A DNA stretch of 64,000 nucleotides from Gluconobacter japonicus. GTDB taxonomy: Bacteria > Pseudomonadota > Alphaproteobacteria > Acetobacterales > Acetobacteraceae. The translations under genes and the position numbers were made by a program. The DNA is taken from contig NZ_BEWO01000013.1 in NCBI RefSeq assembly GCF_002723975.1, forward strand, positions 21,353 to 85,352, read 5' to 3'. The notes under the pieces were generated by a model. It made no database searches. It saw only the letters and a list, made by a program, of their open reading frames with translations, and was not told the origin of the DNA. How positions within the stretch are numbered: the first letter of the stretch is position 1; the number at the start of each line of letters is the position of its first letter. This document shows positions 1 to 9,277 of the stretch, in pieces.

Positions 1-3000
1 GGCGCGGATATGGTGGAGACCAACACATTCGGCGGGTCCATCGTCACTCTGGCCGAGTTCGGTCTTCAGGATCGCGCGCGTGAGATCAATCGCGTCGCCG
101 CCACTTTGGCGAGGGAAGCCGCAGACACATTTTCGGACGATCGCCACCGTTACGTCATGGGGTCTATCGGACCGGGCACGAAGCTCCCAACGCTTGGCAA
201 CATCGACTACGACACGCTTGAAGCAGGTCTGCTTGAACAGTGCCGCGGCCTGATTGACGGCGGGGTAGATGGCTTCCTGATCGAAACCTGTCAGGACACG
301 CTCCAGATCAAGGCTGCGGTTAACGCCGCAAAAATCGCCCGGATCGAGCTTGGGTCAGACGCACCAATCTTTGTGCAGGTGACAGTTGAGACGACTGGCA
401 CACTTCTCGTGGGTCCGGATATTGCTGCCGCTGCGACGACCGTGAACGCACTTGATGTTCCCTCCCTCGGTCTGAACTGTGCAACCGGTCCGCAGGAGAT
501 GGCCGAGCACGTCCGCTGGCTGTCCGAGAACTGGCCAGGCCTGATCTCTATGCAGCCCAATGCCGGTCTACCGGAACTGGTTGATGGCAAGACGGTCTAT
601 CCGCTCAGCCCGGCGGAAATGGCTGTCTGGATGGAACGTTTCGTCCGTGAAGACGGGCTGAACCTGATCGGCGGCTGCTGTGGCACATCCACACCACATA
701 TTCAGGCCCTCGATGGCATGCTCCGTCGTGTGGGTGGTGAGAAATATCGTCCTGCGCCGGTCAAACGGAACACGATCTGGATGCCGTCCGTTTCCAGCCT
801 CTATACCCAGACCCCGCTACGGCAGGAAAACAGCTATTTCTCGATTGGCGAACGTTGCAATGCCAACGGTTCAAAGAAGTGGCGCGAATTGCAAGAAAGT
901 GGCGACTGGGACGGCTGCGTTGCGGTGGGCCGTGAACAGGCTGCCGAGGGGTCCAACGCACTCGACATCTGCACGGCTTTCGTAGGCCGTAACGAAACTG
1001 CCGAAATGAGCGAAATCATCACGCGCTTCACGTCCTCCGTGAATGCACCGCTGGTGATCGATTCAACGGAAACGCCTGTTATCGAAGCAGCCTTGAAGCT
1101 GCATGGTGGCAAGCCGATCATCAACTCCATCAACTTCGAAGATGGTGAAGAACACGCGCATGACCGCATGAAGCTGGCCCGCAAGTTTGGCGCCGCCATG
1201 ATCGGTCTGACCATTGATGAAGTTGGCATGGCGAAGGAGCCGCAGGACAAGCTGCGCATCGCCGAACGCCTCGTCGATTTCGCCTGCAATCAGTATGGGC
1301 TGCCGCAGTCTGACCTGATGATCGACCCCCTCACCTTCACGATTGCCACCGGCGTGGAAGACGATCGGAAGCTGGGTCAGTGGACGCTTGAGGGTATCCG
1401 CATGATCCGGGACAAATTCCCGGACATTCAGATCATCCTTGGTCTTTCCAACATTTCCTTCGGTCTGAACCCGGCCGCGCGTGCTGTCCTGAACTCTGTC
1501 TTTCTTGACCACGCCGTCAAGGCAGGCATGACAGGCGCTATTGTCCATGTTTCCAAGATCCGTCCGCTGCATCTCATTGCGCCGGAAGAGGTCAAGGTTG
1601 CGGAAGACCTGATCTTTGATCGTCGAACCGAGGATTATGATCCGCTCCAGAAGCTCCTTGAACTGTTCGCAGGGCGCAAGGCTGCCGATGCCGTCAAAAA
1701 GCGTCGTGCCGAAACGCCTGCCGAGCGCCTCAAGGACCGGATCGTCGACGGTGACCGCAAGGGCATTGAGGAAGACCTCGAAGCCGCCATGCAGGAAATG
1801 CCTGCGCTGGATATCATCAACAACGTGCTTCTGGACGGCATGAAGGTTGTTGGTGAGTTGTTCGGTTCGGGCAAGATGCAGCTTCCGTTCGTACTGCAAT
1901 CCGCCGAGACCATGAAGACCGCTGTTGCATGGCTTGAGCCGCATATGGAGCGTGTCGAGGGCCAGCATCGTGGCACGATGGTTCTGGCGACCGTGAAGGG
2001 CGACGTCCACGACATCGGCAAGAACCTCGTGGATATTATCCTAACCAATAACGGATATCAGGTCATTAATCTCGGCATCAAGGTTCCGCTGGCAGACATG
2101 ATCACAGCGGCTAAAGAGCATAAAGCGGATGCCATTGGCATGTCCGGTCTGCTGGTCAAATCCACGGTTATCATGCGCGAAAACCTGGAAGAGATGAGAC
2201 GTCAGGGCTTTGATGTTCCCGTCATTCTGGGTGGTGCGGCCCTGACACGCAACTACGTCGAGGAAGAATGCGCGCTGTCATATGGCGGTGAAGAGCCTGG
2301 CCGCGTAGCCTACGCCCGTGATGCGTTCGACGGCCTTTCTCTCATGGACAAGATTTCCCAGAGGGAATTTGACGGCTATCTGAGTGCCATCCAGACGCGC
2401 CGTGCAGGCAAAGCCAGCCGCAAGAACGTCCGAGCACCGGAAGCCGCAGAAACACGAGGCTTCACTGCCGTAGACCCTGCGGCAGCCCGCGAGCGCCGAA
2501 ACCGTGTTGCTGGCGAGCTTCCTCCGCTTGAGCCGCCGTTCTGGGGAGCCCGTCTGGTGGAAGCTACGCCCAGTGCCGTCCTGCCGTTCCTGAATGAGCG
2601 CTCGCTCTATCAGTTCCAGTGGGGCTTCCGGAAACAGGGCCGTACCCTTGAAGAATTCATGGACTACGCCAAGACGGAACTGCGTCCAGTCCTGAAGCGG
2701 ATGCTGGCTTTGAATGCGGAACAAAATATTCTCCGCCCACAGGCCATTTATGGCTACTGGAAAGCTGCCGGTGACGGGAATGATCTGATCCTGTTCGAAG
2801 AAGACGGAAAAACAGAAGCCGCCCGCTTCACACTGCCTCGCCAGCCCAAGGACGATGGCGAGTGCATTGCGGACTTCGTGCGGGATATCAATGATGAACA
2901 GCGCGATGTCGTTGGCCTTCAGGTCGTGACAGTCGGGCAGAAAGCATCCGATCTGGCGCGTGAATGGTTCGAGGCCAACCGTTATCAGGACTATCTGTAC

Positions 3001-3312
3001 CTGCATGGCCTGTCAGTCGAAATGGCGGAAGCCATGGCCGAGTACACGCACAAGCGCATCCGTGCCGAACTCGGCTTTGCTGCAGAAGATGACCGCGACA
3101 TGGAGAAAATGCTCTCCCAGTCCTATCGTGGATCACGATACTCCTTCGGTTATCCCGCCTGCCCGCGCCTTGAAGATCAGGAACCAATCCTGCGCCTTCT
3201 GGATGCAGAACGGATCGGCATTTCCCTGTCTGACGGCTTCCAGCTTCACCCGGAGCAATCGACGTCCGCTCTGGTCATTCTGAACCCGCGCGCCAAATAC
3301 TTCACAGTCTGA
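1..3312 (+). CDS. metH: Cobalamin-dependent methionine synthase, 5' end missing
   Basis: Transfers a methyl group from methyltetrahydrofolate through cob(I)alamin to homocysteine. The reading frame is already open at base 1, and the first ATG at base 10 is internal, so roughly the first 60-100 residues lie outside the window. Domains in order: homocysteine-binding barrel with the zinc-binding Cys pair in LIGGCCGTSTP (about 664-696); pterin-binding barrel beginning near FSIGERCNANGSKKW (about 838); helical cap; B12-binding domain with the axial-ligand motif DVHDIGKN (about 2002-2025); and a C-terminal AdoMet reactivation domain with YRGSRYSFGYPACP (about 3124). All four modules of a full-length enzyme are therefore present. 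A B12 riboswitch, if there is one, would lie upstream and cannot be seen. Confidence 0.97.
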   Translation, partial: GADMVETNTFGGSIVTLAEFGLQDRAREINRVAATLAREAADTFSDDRHRYVMGSIGPGTKLPTLGNIDYDTLEAGLLEQCRGLIDGGVDGFLIETCQDTLQIKAAVNAAKIARIELGSDAPIFVQVTVETTGTLLVGPDIAAAATTVNALDVPSLGLNCATGPQEMAEHVRWLSENWPGLISMQPNAGLPELVDGKTVYPLSPAEMAVWMERFVREDGLNLIGGCCGTSTPHIQALDGMLRRVGGEKYRPAPVKRNTIWMPSVSSLYTQTPLRQENSYFSIGERCNANGSKKWRELQESGDWDGCVAVGREQAAEGSNALDICTAFVGRNETAEMSEIITRFTSSVNAPLVIDSTETPVIEAALKLHGGKPIINSINFEDGEEHAHDRMKLARKFGAAMIGLTIDEVGMAKEPQDKLRIAERLVDFACNQYGLPQSDLMIDPLTFTIATGVEDDRKLGQWTLEGIRMIRDKFPDIQIILGLSNISFGLNPAARAVLNSVFLDHAVKAGMTGAIVHVSKIRPLHLIAPEEVKVAEDLIFDRRTEDYDPLQKLLELFAGRKAADAVKKRRAETPAERLKDRIVDGDRKGIEEDLEAAMQEMPALDIINNVLLDGMKVVGELFGSGKMQLPFVLQSAETMKTAVAWLEPHMERVEGQHRGTMVLATVKGDVHDIGKNLVDIILTNNGYQVINLGIKVPLADMITAAKEHKADAIGMSGLLVKSTVIMRENLEEMRRQGFDVPVILGGAALTRNYVEEECALSYGGEEPGRVAYARDAFDGLSLMDKISQREFDGYLSAIQTRRAGKASRKNVRAPEAAETRGFTAVDPAAARERRNRVAGELPPLEPPFWGARLVEATPSAVLPFLNERSLYQFQWGFRKQGRTLEEFMDYAKTELRPVLKRMLALNAEQNILRPQAIYGYWKAAGDGNDLILFEEDGKTEAARFTLPRQPKDDGECIADFVRDINDEQRDVVGLQVVTVGQKASDLAREWFEANRYQDYLYLHGLSVEMAEAMAEYTHKRIRAELGFAAEDDRDMEKMLSQSYRGSRYSFGYPACPRLEDQEPILRLLDAERIGISLSDGFQLHPEQSTSALVILNPRAKYFTV

Positions 3313-3332
3313 TCCAACGGAGACCCACTCTC

Positions 3333-3581
3333 ATGGCATCCCAACAAATCGACGGGCTTTTGACCCAGCTTCGGCAAATCAATGGTGAGCGTGGTTTCTT
3401 CGCAAACTTCTTCGGGCTCTTCTGCGTGACGTGTCTTCTCGGGCTCGCCAACATGTTCAGTCGGTCCGTTCTTCACGCCGATATGGGGTGGCTTCTCAAG
3501 CCACTAATGGTCGTGATGATCCTTTATTTCTTTCTACCCTATCTGCTGCTCCTGTTTCTGGACCGCCGCAGGAACGGGTAG
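3333..3581 (+). CDS. Small two-helix membrane protein
   Basis: 82 residues, starting 20 bases after the metH stop and probably co-transcribed with it. A polar N-terminus is followed by two hydrophobic segments (about residues 26-42 and 52-75) and a basic tail DRRRNG, which suggests a hairpin in the inner membrane. A Rho-independent terminator follows directly, so this is the last gene of the metH unit. I do not recognise a family or assign a function. Confidence 0.65.
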   Translation: MASQQIDGLLTQLRQINGERGFFANFFGLFCVTCLLGLANMFSRSVLHADMGWLLKPLMVVMILYFFLPYLLLLFLDRRRNG

Positions 3582-3596
3582 TTCCAGACTCCCTAA

Positions 3597-3624
3597 AAAC
3601 GCCCCACAATGGGGCGTTTTTTTT
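3597..3624 (+). terminator. Rho-independent terminator after metH unit
   Basis: Stem AACGCCCC / GGGGCGTT around a short ACAAT-type loop, followed by a run of eight T. It lies 16 bases past the stop of the small membrane protein. Confidence 0.9.
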
Positions 3625-3719
3625 GGTCTGACATAGAGCCAACAAGGAGAGATTGTCTTTCCAAGCTTTGAATTTATAATAATTTTACAAAATCACTCAT
3701 TTTTAATTCTGGATATTCC

Positions 3720-5138
3720 ATGACGGTTCTCTCCCCTTCTGCTGAAGAACGCCTCCAGACTGTTCTGTCCCGCCTTCGCCCTCGGCTGGAAAACCAGATC
3801 AGCACGGCAACTTCCGTTCTGGAGGAGCACAGTCACGGCGAGGCCATGGATGCCGCTCGCCTTCCGGCGGCTGTCATTTTTGCCGAGAGCACCGAGGACG
3901 TCTCGGCCGTGTTGAAAGAATGTCATATCGCCCGCGTTCCCGTCGTTGCATTTGGTGCAGGAACCTCCGTTGAAGGGCATGTTACACCGCCGGAGCACGC
4001 CATCAGCCTCGACCTGTCCCGCATGACAACCATTGTGGAATTGAATGCCGAGGATCTGGATTGCCGCGTTCAGGCTGGCCTGACGCGCCAGTCTCTCAAT
4101 ACCCAGATCCGGGATACCGGCCTGTTCTTCCCGGTTGACCCCGGCGGGGAAGCCACTCTTGGCGGCATGTGCGCCACACGGGCCTCCGGTACAGCGGCTG
4201 TCCGCTATGGAACGATGAAGGAGAATGTGCTGGGACTGACAGTCGTACTGGCAACGGGCGAGATCATCCGCACAGGTGGGCGCGTCCGCAAATCCTCAAC
4301 CGGCTATGACCTGACATCCCTTTTCATCGGCTCGGAAGGCACGCTGGGCATCATTACAGAAGTTCAGCTTCGCCTGCATGGCCGCCCCGATACTCTGTCT
4401 GCTGCGATCTGCCAGTTTGAAAATCTGCATGACGCCATCCAGACGGCCATGGAAATCATTCAGTGCGGTATCCCCATCAATCGCGTTGAACTGATGGACA
4501 GTATGCAGATGGAAGCTTCCATCCGTTTTTCAAAGCTCGAAGGGCTCCGCCCTCTTACAACTTTGTTCTTTGAGTTTGCAGGGGCCCCTGCTGCCGTACA
4601 GGAACAGGTCACCGCTACGGAAGAACTGGCCCTTGCCAACAATGGGCTGGGATTTGCCTGGGCTGAAAGTGCTGAAGACCGCGCGCGGCTCTGGAAAGCA
4701 CGCCATGACGCCTTCTGGGCTGCCAAAGCGATTGAGCCAACTGCCCGCGTTATTTCAACGGACTGTATTGTTCCAATTTCGCGCCTCGGTGAACTGATCG
4801 AAGGCGTATCGCAGGATATTGCGGCGTCCGGTCTGAAGGCTCCGCTTCTTGGCCACGTCGGAGACGGGAATTTTCACACGCTCATCATCACGGAACACTC
4901 TCCGGAAGGCTATGAAAGAGCACTCGAGTTGGACCGGAAAATCGTTGGACGTGCTCTTGCTCTTGATGGCTCATGCAGCGGTGAACATGGCGTCGGCATG
5001 GGAAAACTGGAGTTTCTGGCGACTGAACACGGAGAAGGTGCCCTCAGCGTGATGAGGGCCCTCAAGAGCACAATGGACCCTCATCACATTCTCAATCCAG
5101 GCAAATTGCTTCCCAACGGACCCGTTTATAGAGGATAA
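3720..5138 (+). CDS. dld: FAD-linked D-lactate dehydrogenase (GlcD/DLD family)
   Basis: 472 residues. The N-terminal half is a PCMH-type FAD-binding domain, with GAGTSVEGH near residue 80, the DPGGEATLGGM loop near 140, and GYDLTSLFIGSEGTLGIITE near 200. The C-terminal half is the FAD-oxidase cap, with GHVGDGNFH near 380, CSGEHGVGMGK near 420 and a typical DPHHILNPGKL end. The family oxidises 2-hydroxy acids, most often D-lactate or glycolate, and passes electrons to quinone or cytochrome c. Length and motifs fit D-lactate dehydrogenase. Glycolate oxidase subunit GlcD is the main alternative, but no glcE or glcF lies beside it. mqo begins 40 bases downstream, so the two may form one unit of peripheral membrane dehydrogenases feeding the respiratory chain. 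Confidence 0.85.
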   Translation: MTVLSPSAEERLQTVLSRLRPRLENQISTATSVLEEHSHGEAMDAARLPAAVIFAESTEDVSAVLKECHIARVPVVAFGAGTSVEGHVTPPEHAISLDLSRMTTIVELNAEDLDCRVQAGLTRQSLNTQIRDTGLFFPVDPGGEATLGGMCATRASGTAAVRYGTMKENVLGLTVVLATGEIIRTGGRVRKSSTGYDLTSLFIGSEGTLGIITEVQLRLHGRPDTLSAAICQFENLHDAIQTAMEIIQCGIPINRVELMDSMQMEASIRFSKLEGLRPLTTLFFEFAGAPAAVQEQVTATEELALANNGLGFAWAESAEDRARLWKARHDAFWAAKAIEPTARVISTDCIVPISRLGELIEGVSQDIAASGLKAPLLGHVGDGNFHTLIITEHSPEGYERALELDRKIVGRALALDGSCSGEHGVGMGKLEFLATEHGEGALSVMRALKSTMDPHHILNPGKLLPNGPVYRG

Positions 5139-5178
5139 GACCACCTCTTCTGTTCTGCTTTTACGGACCCTGCCTGCA

Positions 5179-6675
5179 ATGCCTTCAGCCTCCGCTACGT
5201 TTCCTGATGTCGTCCTGATTGGGGGCGGTGTCATGAGTGCGACGTTTGCCGCACTGCTGAAAGACCTGTCTCCAGAACTGTCCATCACGATGTTCGAAAC
5301 ACTGGAGCATTGTGGGCTGGAAAGCTCCAAAGCCTGGAACAATGCCGGGACAGGCCATGCGGGTAACTGTGAGCTGAATTATACGCCACAGCGTCCGGAT
5401 GGCAGCGTAGATATCTCCAAGGCTCTGGCGGTCAATACGGAATTCGATATTTCCCGGCAGCTCTGGTCTCACTGGGTTCGCAGCGGGCGTCTCGCAGACG
5501 CTGGCTCCTTCATCCATGCCTGTCCGCATGTCAGTCTGGTGTGGGGCAAGAAAGATGTCGCGTTCCTGAAGGCTCGATATGATGCGATGGCCAGTCATCA
5601 TTGCTTTGACGGAATGGAATACAGCGAAGATCCTGCTGTGATTGCGGACTGGGCTCCTTTGGCGATGGAAGGGCGCGATCCCTCCGTCCCGGTCGCTGCC
5701 ACGCGAATTCGAAGCGGAACGGATGTCGATTTTGGCTCACTCACACGCAACCTGTTTTCCAGCCTCGAAAAAGAAACAGGTTTCCACAGTTTTTATCGTC
5801 ACCATGTCACGGATCTCGTCAAAACAACGGATGGTCGCTGGCGTGTGACAGCGGTTAACACACAAACGGGTACAAGGCGCTCCGTTTTGACGCGCTTTGT
5901 TTTTGTTGGTGCCGGCGGAGCGGCTCTCCCTCTGCTTCAAAAATCCGGTATCCCGGAAGCGCGCCGATACGCGGGCTTCCCGGTCAGTGGACTATGGCTC
6001 CAGTGCACCGACCCGGCCATCACCCAGCGCCATCATGCCAAGGTTTACGGAAAAGCGCCGGTGGGGTCCCCACCCATGTCCGTCCCTCACCTTGATACAA
6101 GGGTGATTGATGGAAAATCCTGCCTGCTCTTTGGGCCCTATGCTGGTTTCTCTACGAAATTCCTTAAGAGCGGTTCATGGATGGATTATTTCAGATCCTT
6201 GAATGGCGGCAACCTCATTCCTGCCGTCACGGCTGCCAAAGATAATCTGTCTCTGATGAATTATCTGGTTCGGGAAGTGATGCAGAGTGATCACAAACGT
6301 TTTCGTTCCCTGCTTAACTTCTATCCTCGCGCCAACGAAAACCAGTGGACGAAAGTCGTGGCAGGACAACGCGTTCAGATCATCAAGCCCGATAACGGAG
6401 GACTACACGGTGTCCTGCGCTTTGGCACAGAGCTGGTCCGCAGTTCTGATCAATCTCTTGCTGCCGTTCTTGGCGCCTCGCCGGGCGCGTCCATCGCGGC
6501 ATCAGTAGCGTTGCAGGTCGTGGAGAAATGCTTTCCACAGAACGTGGCCGCAGCAGGGTGGCTGCCGCGCCTTCGAGAAATCTTCCCGGCTTATGGCGTG
6601 GATCTGAAGGCCAACCCGAAACTCTGCCGTGAGCTTCGTCGGGAGACGGCTCAGACCTTGCAGATCGAAAACTGA
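5179..6675 (+). CDS. mqo: Malate:quinone oxidoreductase
   Basis: 498 residues, the usual length for the family. It carries an N-terminal FAD dinucleotide-binding motif (VVLIGGGVMSATFAALLKDL), then the Mqo signature around ESSKAWNNAGTGHAGNCELNYTP (residues 50-75), SGLWLQC near 280, and a C-terminal second FAD contact (FGTELVRSSDQSLAAVLGASPGAS). It oxidises malate to oxaloacetate at the inner membrane and reduces ubiquinone. It follows the D-lactate dehydrogenase by 40 bases. It converges with the glycerol operon, which terminates just downstream. Confidence 0.96.
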   Translation: MPSASATFPDVVLIGGGVMSATFAALLKDLSPELSITMFETLEHCGLESSKAWNNAGTGHAGNCELNYTPQRPDGSVDISKALAVNTEFDISRQLWSHWVRSGRLADAGSFIHACPHVSLVWGKKDVAFLKARYDAMASHHCFDGMEYSEDPAVIADWAPLAMEGRDPSVPVAATRIRSGTDVDFGSLTRNLFSSLEKETGFHSFYRHHVTDLVKTTDGRWRVTAVNTQTGTRRSVLTRFVFVGAGGAALPLLQKSGIPEARRYAGFPVSGLWLQCTDPAITQRHHAKVYGKAPVGSPPMSVPHLDTRVIDGKSCLLFGPYAGFSTKFLKSGSWMDYFRSLNGGNLIPAVTAAKDNLSLMNYLVREVMQSDHKRFRSLLNFYPRANENQWTKVVAGQRVQIIKPDNGGLHGVLRFGTELVRSSDQSLAAVLGASPGASIAASVALQVVEKCFPQNVAAAGWLPRLREIFPAYGVDLKANPKLCRELRRETAQTLQIEN

Positions 6676-6696
6676 TTTCTTCAAGACAACTTTAAC

Positions 6697-6737
6697 AAAA
6701 AAAGGCCGGTTATCGTCCCCCGACGAACTAACCGGCC
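6697..6737 (-). terminator. Terminator of the glp operon
   Basis: Long stem GGCCGGTTA / TAACCGGCC (6704-6712 and 6729-6737) with an inner TCGTC/GACGA stem. Read on the minus strand it is followed by seven T (6697-6703), so it terminates glpK. It may also slow transcripts leaving mqo. Confidence 0.88.
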
Positions 6738-6761
6738 ATATCAGGCAGACCTGGAGAGCGA

Positions 6762-8312
6762 TCAGGCTGCCTGAACTGTACTAACCTTCGGTGCTGACGC
6801 ACGTGCTGCTACAGCGCTTGCCGCATGTGGTGTCAGTGTACGCTGAACCGCATTGTGCCAACCGTCGATCATGATGCGACGCTGTGCCGGATCCATCTTC
6901 GGAGAGAACAGACGCTCCTGCTCCCAGGTCGCAGCGACTTCATCAAGATCTTTCCACAGCCCCACATGCAATCCCGCCAGGAAGGCTGCACCAATCGCCG
7001 TGGTTTCAACATTGACCGGACGCTCGACATCAGCCTTGAGCATGCTGGCCAGGAACTGGGCGAACCAGTCATTGGCAGCCATACCGCCGTCGATCCGCAG
7101 CGTCTTGGCCCGCATGGCCCCATCCTGACGCATGGCATGAAGAAGGTCATATGTCTGGTAAGCAACGGATTCTAGCATCGCACGGGCAATATGAGCCTGC
7201 GTTGAGCCCAGAGTCAGGCCGAAGATCATGCCGCGAGCTTCTGGGTCCCAGTGAGGTGCCCCAAGCCCAACGAAGGCCGGAACCATGTACACGCCGTGAC
7301 TGTCAGGAATACGCGTTGCCATGTCATCGGTCTGGGAGGCATGGGTGATGAGTTGCAGACCATCGCGCAGCCATTTGATGCCGGCGCCAGCCACGAAAAT
7401 GGAGCCTTCAAGGGCATAAGTCGTCTTATCGCCAATCCGATAACCAATCGTCGTCAGAAGACGGTTGTTGGACTGGATCGGCTTTTCTCCGGTGTTGAGC
7501 AGCATGAAGCAGCCCGTTCCGTAGGTTGCCTTGGCCATACCCTCCTCAAAACAGGCCTGTCCGATCAGTGCTGCATGCTGGTCGCCAGCCATACCGCCGA
7601 TGACAACGGACTCACCGAACAGTTCCGGATCGGTCCGACCGAATTCACAACTGTTATCCTGCACGTCCGGGAGAAGCGCACGCGGCACGTTAAACAGGCT
7701 CAGCAGTTCATCATCCCACTGGAGGGTATGAATATTGAACAGGGACGTGCGGCAGGCATTTGTGATGTCAGTTGCATGCTTCTTGCCACCCGTCAGGCGC
7801 CACAGAAGGAAGCTGTCTATTGTGCCAGCAGCAAGCTCACCAGCTTCGGCACGCTGACGCGCTCCCTGAACATGATCCAGCGTCCAGGCAATCTTGCTGG
7901 CAGAAAAATACGGGTCCAGCAGAAGACCGGTCTTCTCCCGCACCAGCTCTTCGGCCCCCTGGTCCCGCAGGCGGTTACATTCACTGGCCGTGCGGCGATC
8001 CTGCCAGACAAGCGCGTTATGAATGGGCTTGCCCGTCTTGCGGTCCCAGATCACCACCGTCTCGCGTTGGTTCGTAATCCCAATCGCTGCAATCCGGCCA
8101 ACGCCGCCTGCTGTGGAAATGGCTTCACGCGCCGTTTCAAGAACATCTTCCCAGATGTCTTCCACATCGTGTTCCACCCAGCCCAGTTCAGGGTAGTGCT
8201 GAGGAAACTCGCTGCGGGATATCGACAGAGCTTTGGCATTGCGATCAAAAACAATGCTGCGGGTTGAGGTTGTGCCCTGATCGATTGCCAGGATGCAGTC
8301 TTTCTGTGTCAT
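6762..8312 (-). CDS. glpK: Glycerol kinase
   Basis: 516 residues from the ATG at 8312 ([19 protein letters not shown]). A longer frame to 8399 lacks family support and would run into glpF. FGGY kinase: N-terminal phosphate-binding [15 protein letters not shown]-like [29 protein letters not shown] near 260, and the ATP-binding C-terminal [10 protein letters not shown] motif. It phosphorylates glycerol to sn-glycerol 3-phosphate in the cytoplasm. Last gene of glpR-glpD-glpF-glpK; it starts 25 bases after glpF and ends at a strong terminator. Confidence 0.97.
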   Translation of the reverse strand: MTQKDCILAIDQGTTSTRSIVFDRNAKALSISRSEFPQHYPELGWVEHDVEDIWEDVLETAREAISTAGGVGRIAAIGITNQRETVVIWDRKTGKPIHNALVWQDRRTASECNRLRDQGAEELVREKTGLLLDPYFSASKIAWTLDHVQGARQRAEAGELAAGTIDSFLLWRLTGGKKHATDITNACRTSLFNIHTLQWDDELLSLFNVPRALLPDVQDNSCEFGRTDPELFGESVVIGGMAGDQHAALIGQACFEEGMAKATYGTGCFMLLNTGEKPIQSNNRLLTTIGYRIGDKTTYALEGSIFVAGAGIKWLRDGLQLITHASQTDDMATRIPDSHGVYMVPAFVGLGAPHWDPEARGMIFGLTLGSTQAHIARAMLESVAYQTYDLLHAMRQDGAMRAKTLRIDGGMAANDWFAQFLASMLKADVERPVNVETTAIGAAFLAGLHVGLWKDLDEVAATWEQERLFSPKMDPAQRRIMIDGWHNAVQRTLTPHAASAVAARASAPKVSTVQAA

Positions 8313-8337
8313 GGTACTTACTCCGGAAACGGACAGA

Positions 8338-9240
8338 TCAGGAGACCTTGTCGATGACGGGGCCTGTGGAAGCAGGCGCGGAAGGGTTCGAGACAACAAG
8401 AACAGGTTCGGACGTGTTTAGCGCTTCAGATACGGACGCAGTTGTTACGAGAGACACCCGTGGCATGAAGGGACGCAGACCGTACTGATAAATCGCAGCA
8501 CCGATCGGACCACCCACCATAGGCGCAGCAATCGGAACCCACCAGTAATTGGACGGAGCCGGAATAGCGGCCTGCCCCCAACCTGCGAAGAAGCAGAACA
8601 GACGCGGGCCAAAGTCACGAGCCGGGTTGATGGCCCATGCCTCCAGATAACCGGCAGAAGCACCGATAATAGCGACCAGAAGACCAATAATCAGCGCACC
8701 GGAATTCGCCTGTGGAGCCTGCGTATTATACTGACATGTTACGGCAAAGATACCGAATACAAGAATACCTGTCAGAACGGCTTCATCCCAGAATGCATGC
8801 GATACACTGATGAAGTCACCTGGATGGGTGAAGAACACACCAGCAGAGCCACCATCAAGCGCACGCGTCAGGCCATGAGCAGCATTGTAGTGATCAATGA
8901 CGGGTACATACATTGAATACACCAGCGCTGCGCCAGCCAGTCCACCCAGCACCTGCGCGCCGATATAGGGCACGACCTTCTTCCAGGAGAACCCTCGGAA
9001 GAGCGCGAGTGACAACGTCACGGCCGGATTGGCGTGCGTCCCGCTGACCGCACCGGTCGCGTAGATCGCAACCGTGACAGCCAGCCCCCAGACGATACAG
9101 ACGCCCCAGTATGCCGTCTTGTACGGGCTGGGATCGTAGAGCGAATACATGGCAGCAACGCCATCTCCGAAGAGGATGATGATGGCGACGGCAAAGAACT
9201 CAGCGAGGAGTTCACCAAGGTAGCGTTTATTCTCTGACAT
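8338..9240 (-). CDS. glpF: Glycerol uptake facilitator (aquaglyceroporin)
   Basis: 300 residues from the ATG at 9240 ([16 protein letters not shown]). The frame is open to 9381, but that extension overlaps glpD and has no hydrophobic character. MIP-family channel with both pore half-helices: HANPAVTLS in the first half and [12 protein letters not shown] in the second. The Asp after NPAR is typical of glycerol facilitators as opposed to water-specific aquaporins. The tail after the last helix (about 40 residues) is rich in Ser, Thr and Val and longer than in E. coli GlpF. It lies between glpD and glpK in one operon. Confidence 0.95.
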   Translation of the reverse strand: MSENKRYLGELLAEFFAVAIIILFGDGVAAMYSLYDPSPYKTAYWGVCIVWGLAVTVAIYATGAVSGTHANPAVTLSLALFRGFSWKKVVPYIGAQVLGGLAGAALVYSMYVPVIDHYNAAHGLTRALDGGSAGVFFTHPGDFISVSHAFWDEAVLTGILVFGIFAVTCQYNTQAPQANSGALIIGLLVAIIGASAGYLEAWAINPARDFGPRLFCFFAGWGQAAIPAPSNYWWVPIAAPMVGGPIGAAIYQYGLRPFMPRVSLVTTASVSEALNTSEPVLVVSNPSAPASTGPVIDKVS

Positions 9241-9277
9241 GACCGGATATCCGACATGAAAAGTGAAGAGAAGAAGA

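Noticed and set aside
1063..2010. 315-codon minus-strand frame inside metH
   Set aside because: Antisense shadow; metH is intact here with all motifs.
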